Part shown: positions 52,485 to 54,450 of the stretch, piece by piece
How positions within the stretch are numbered: the first letter of the stretch is position 1
Layout: every line of letters begins with the position of its first letter
NCBI GenBank assembly: GCA_029959905.1
Contig: JASCNZ010000016.1
Coordinates: 1-54,450, forward strand
Reading direction: 5' to 3'
Origin: Microbacteriaceae bacterium PS02344
Lineage (GTDB): Bacteria > Actinomycetota > Actinomycetes > Actinomycetales > Microbacteriaceae
Length of the DNA: 54,450 bases
The notes under the pieces: generated by a model
What the model saw: only the letters and a program-made list of their open reading frames with translations
Database searches by the model: none
What the model was told of the DNA's origin: nothing
Position numbers and translations under genes: made by a program

Positions 52485-54265
52485 CAGCGGGCGTCAACCG
52501 CGTCGTCGTCGGGGCCGGACGCGTCGTCGGAATCGACCGCGTCATCGGCACTCCCGGTGTCGTCGGAGTCTGCGGGGCCGTCGGTCTCGCCGAGCAGTTC
52601 GCGCACCTCATCCTCCACCGACGGTTGGGGCTCCGAGTCCTCGGTCGGGCGGGATGCGTCGGGGGCATGCGTGTCAGCGGCTCCCTCCGCATCCGCGTCG
52701 CGATCCGCGTCCGCATCGCGATCCGCGTCCGCATCGCCGTCGAGCTCGGCGTCGGGGCCCATCTCGATGTCGTCGTCGGAGAAGTCGTCCTCCACCAGGC
52801 CGTCCTCGACGAAGATCTCCTCATCACCGGCCCCATCGAGTCCCAGCGCTTCGGCAGCGACGTCGGCACGGCGTGCCCAGAACTCCGCTTCCTCGGTGCG
52901 ACCGAGGTCCTCGAGCACAGCGGCGCGCGCAGCGAACAGGGCGGGGCTGTACTCGAAGGCACGGTCGGGGTCGAGTTCCGGGATCTCCAGCTCGCCGAGC
53001 GCGAGCTCGAGGTCGCCCTGGTCGAGGCGCGCGCCCGACATCGCGATCGCCAGGGCCACACGTACCGGCGTGGTCAACGTCGAGCGGTCGACGGCGCGCC
53101 CGGTCTCGAGCGCACGGTCGGGACGACCGATTCCACGCTCGCTGTCGACCATGAGTGCGATCTGGTCGTCGTTGCCGGAGATCCGGCGATAGGTGCGCAG
53201 TTCGCGGAGGGCGAGAGCGAAGTCACCCGTCGCGTACGCCGTGATCCCGAGGGTTTCACGGACGATCGCGATGCGCCCGGCGCGGCGCGACGCGGCCAGA
53301 GCATGACGATGAGCCAGTTCGGGGTCTTCATCGATCAGCCGCGATGCCATCGCCAGGTGGCGAGCCACGTGCTCGGCGTTCTCCTTGCTGAGGGTCTTCA
53401 GTTCGTTACGAGCGGCGCCGTGCAGATCACGTGCGGTGATCTCCTCCGGGATGCGGGGCTCGTCGACGCGCTCACGCTCGTTCGACGCCTGGACAGGGCG
53501 TTCGCGGCCCGCTCCCCCGCGCTGCGGGAACGAACGACCGCGCGACTCGCCGTCGCGGGAGTCACGGCGCGGGGCACCACCGTCACGGTTGTCGCGGTTG
53601 TAGCCGCCCTCGCGACGCGGGGCACCACCATCGCGGTTGTCGCGGTTGTACCCGCCCTCGCGACGCGGGGCACCACCATCGCGGTTGTCGCGGTTGTACC
53701 CGCCCTCGCGACGCGGGGCACCACCATCGCGGTTGTCGCGGTTGTACCCGCCCTCGCGACGCGGGCCACCATCGCGGTTGTACCCACCCTCGCGGCGCGG
53801 GCCACCATCACGATTGTCGCGGTTGTACCCACCCTCACGACGCGGAGCACCACCGTCGCGGTTGTACCCACCCTCACGGCGCGGGGCACCACCATCGCGG
53901 TTGTACCCACCCTCGCGACGCGGCGCACCACCATCGCGGCTGTACCCCCCCTCGCGACGCGGCGCACCACCGTCACGGTTGTACCCACCCTCGCGACGCG
54001 GCGCACCACCGTCACGGTTGTACCCACCCTCGCGACGCGGCGCACCACCGTCACGGTTGTCGCGGTTGTAGCCACCCTCGCGACGCGGCCCACCATCACG
54101 GTTGTCACGGTTGTAACCACCCTCGCGACGCGGAGCACCACCATCGCGGTTGTATCCGCCCTCACGACGCGGGGCGCTGTCGCGGTAACGCGGACGGTCA
54201 CCAGAAGGGCGCTCGGCGCGCGGTCGATCATCGTTGCGACGCGGACGACGCTCTTCTTCTGACAT
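52484..54265 (-). CDS. Large TPR-like protein with 14 basic RREGGYNRD repeats and an acidic tail
   Basis: 593 aa in three parts. Residues 1-250 are disordered and rich in Arg, Gly, Asn and Asp, with 14 tandem copies of a 12-16-residue unit based on APRREGGYNRDGG. Residues about 280-470 are alpha-helical with TPR-like helices (RHALAASRRAGRIAIVRETLGITAY, DRALETGRAVDRSTLTTPVRVALAIAM). Residues about 480-593 are very acidic with DADADRDADAD repeats. The RG/YN repeats resemble RNA-binding or phase-separating proteins. Position matches Rv1691 upstream of the HAD phosphatase. AGGAG precedes ATG 54265 with 6-nt spacing; a strong terminator hairpin ends 23 bp before the start. Function is not known. 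Confidence 0.82.
   Translation of the reverse strand: MSEEERRPRRNDDRPRAERPSGDRPRYRDSAPRREGGYNRDGGAPRREGGYNRDNRDGGPRREGGYNRDNRDGGAPRREGGYNRDGGAPRREGGYNRDGGAPRREGGYSRDGGAPRREGGYNRDGGAPRREGGYNRDGGAPRREGGYNRDNRDGGPRREGGYNRDGGPRREGGYNRDNRDGGAPRREGGYNRDNRDGGAPRREGGYNRDNRDGGAPRREGGYNRDNRDGGAPRRDSRDGESRGRSFPQRGGAGRERPVQASNERERVDEPRIPEEITARDLHGAARNELKTLSKENAEHVARHLAMASRLIDEDPELAHRHALAASRRAGRIAIVRETLGITAYATGDFALALRELRTYRRISGNDDQIALMVDSERGIGRPDRALETGRAVDRSTLTTPVRVALAIAMSGARLDQGDLELALGELEIPELDPDRAFEYSPALFAARAAVLEDLGRTEEAEFWARRADVAAEALGLDGAGDEEIFVEDGLVEDDFSDDDIEMGPDAELDGDADADRDADADRDADAEGAADTHAPDASRPTEDSEPQPSVEDEVRELLGETDGPADSDDTGSADDAVDSDDASGPDDDAVDAR
52687..52737. repeat. Short tandem repeat encoding the acidic DAD/RDADAD tract
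   Basis: Alternating cgcatccgcgtc, cgcgatccgcgtc-like units on the plus strand that encode Asp-Ala-Asp-Arg runs in the C-terminal tail of the 593-aa protein. The repeat keeps the reading frame. Confidence 0.7.
53555..54175. repeat. Tandem repeat array (about 36-48 bp units) inside the 593-aa gene
   Basis: Fourteen in-frame units alternate between a short form of 36-39 bp and a long form of 45-48 bp that has an extra cggttgtcg-type 9-mer (encoding NRD). Adjacent units are almost identical at the DNA level, for example around 53620-53760 where three long copies are nearly the same, which indicates recent expansion. It is a protein-coding minisatellite, not a CRISPR array: there are no unique spacers. 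Confidence 0.92.
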
Positions 54266-54288
54266 GGTGACTCCTGTCCCGTAAACGC

Positions 54289-54320
54289 AAAATGGCCACC
54301 CAGCATTGGGTGGCCATTTT
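54289..54320 (-). terminator. rRNA operon intrinsic terminator
   Basis: Perfect 14-bp stem AAAATGGCCACCCA (54289-54302) and TGGGTGGCCATTTT (54307-54320) with loop GCAT. On the minus strand it begins 10 bp after the 5S rRNA and ends in a T-run. The A/T ends make it work in both directions. It lies only 23 bp before the start of the 593-aa gene. Confidence 0.93.
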
Positions 54321-54330
54321 ACTTAAAAGA

Positions 54331-54450
54331 AGTCCGGCGGTGTCCTACTCTCCCACAGGGTCCCCCCTGCAGTACCATCGGCGCTGTGAGGCTTAGCTTC
54401 CGGGTTCGGAATGTAACCGGGCGTTTCCCTCACGCTATGGCCGCCGAAAC
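54331..54450 (-). rRNA. rrf: 5S ribosomal RNA
   Basis: About 120 nt on the minus strand, reaching the window edge. Recognisable 5S landmarks on the RNA strand are GTTTCGGCGGCCATAGCG at the 5' end, CCGAACCCGGAAGCTAAG in the loop B/C region and GGGAGAGTAGGACACCGCCG at the 3' end, whose GGCGG/CCGCC ends form helix I. The 5' end may lack a base or so beyond 54450. The 23S and 16S genes would lie further right. Confidence 0.95.

Noticed and set aside
53555..54175. CRISPR-like repeat array
   Set aside because: Units are directly adjacent, in frame, of two lengths and encode RREGGYNRD; there are no unique spacers and no cas genes.

Overview
This window is a high-GC piece of actinobacterial chromosome. 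Gene content, gene order and start-site structure best fit Microbacteriaceae, most likely Microbacterium or a close relative; this is inferred from protein families and synteny, and no database search was possible. Most of it is core chromosome: 51 protein genes, one tRNA-Pro(GGG) and one 5S rRNA at the right edge. I see no prophage, insertion sequence or CRISPR array.

Layout. (1) 1-213 is not normal sequence: a perfect 103-bp copy of an internal piece of this window's own dnaE2 (24892-24994), followed by about 110 bp of C/G runs. I read it as an assembly artefact. (2) 231-15426 holds aroG, a PlsC-type acyltransferase, a long-chain acyl-CoA ligase, peptide deformylase, a MinD-like ATPase with a long acidic repeat region, pyruvate carboxylase, an orphan ParA, a garA-ftsR-merR regulatory operon, a CopC-like protein and lipoamide dehydrogenase. 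(3) 15478-18464 is a compact three-gene operon of type III polyketide synthase, methyltransferase and FAD-dependent hydroxylase, a likely phenolic-lipid or quinone pathway. (4) 18535-19881 has a CYTH protein, a small conserved protein and an orphan prepilin peptidase. (5) 20007-25781 is the imuA'-imuB-dnaE2 mutagenic repair cassette behind a LexA-box-like site. (6) 26189-31938 holds small accessory genes, tRNA-Pro, an HNH/DUF222 nuclease gene directly behind a near-consensus SOS box, and a NUDIX-NYN fusion.

(7) 32094-54265 is, reading on the minus strand from right to left, a long conserved block: repeat/TPR-like protein, HAD phosphatase, small protein, tlyA, nadK, recN, pyrG, NUDIX, xerD, [ABC/lipoprotein cassette], parA, scpA, scpB, rluB, tyrA, cmk, der. 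From memory this matches the order of Mycobacterium tuberculosis Rv1691-Rv1713, including a variable insertion at the same xerD/parA junction. Here the insert (38649-44461) is a MacB-type ABC exporter with a peptidoglycan-binding adaptor and two paralogous, cysteine-conserved lipoproteins. (8) 54289-54450 is a strong terminator and the 5S rRNA; the window probably stops at a ribosomal operon repeat.

Across the window many genes start 6-8 bases after a TANNNT hexamer with no separate Shine-Dalgarno, which suggests widespread leaderless transcription. The least-described pieces are the lipoprotein/ABC cassette, the SOS-controlled HNH gene, the type III PKS operon, the 14-unit repeat protein next to the rRNA terminator and a large palindrome in the 324-bp gap at 26189-26512.
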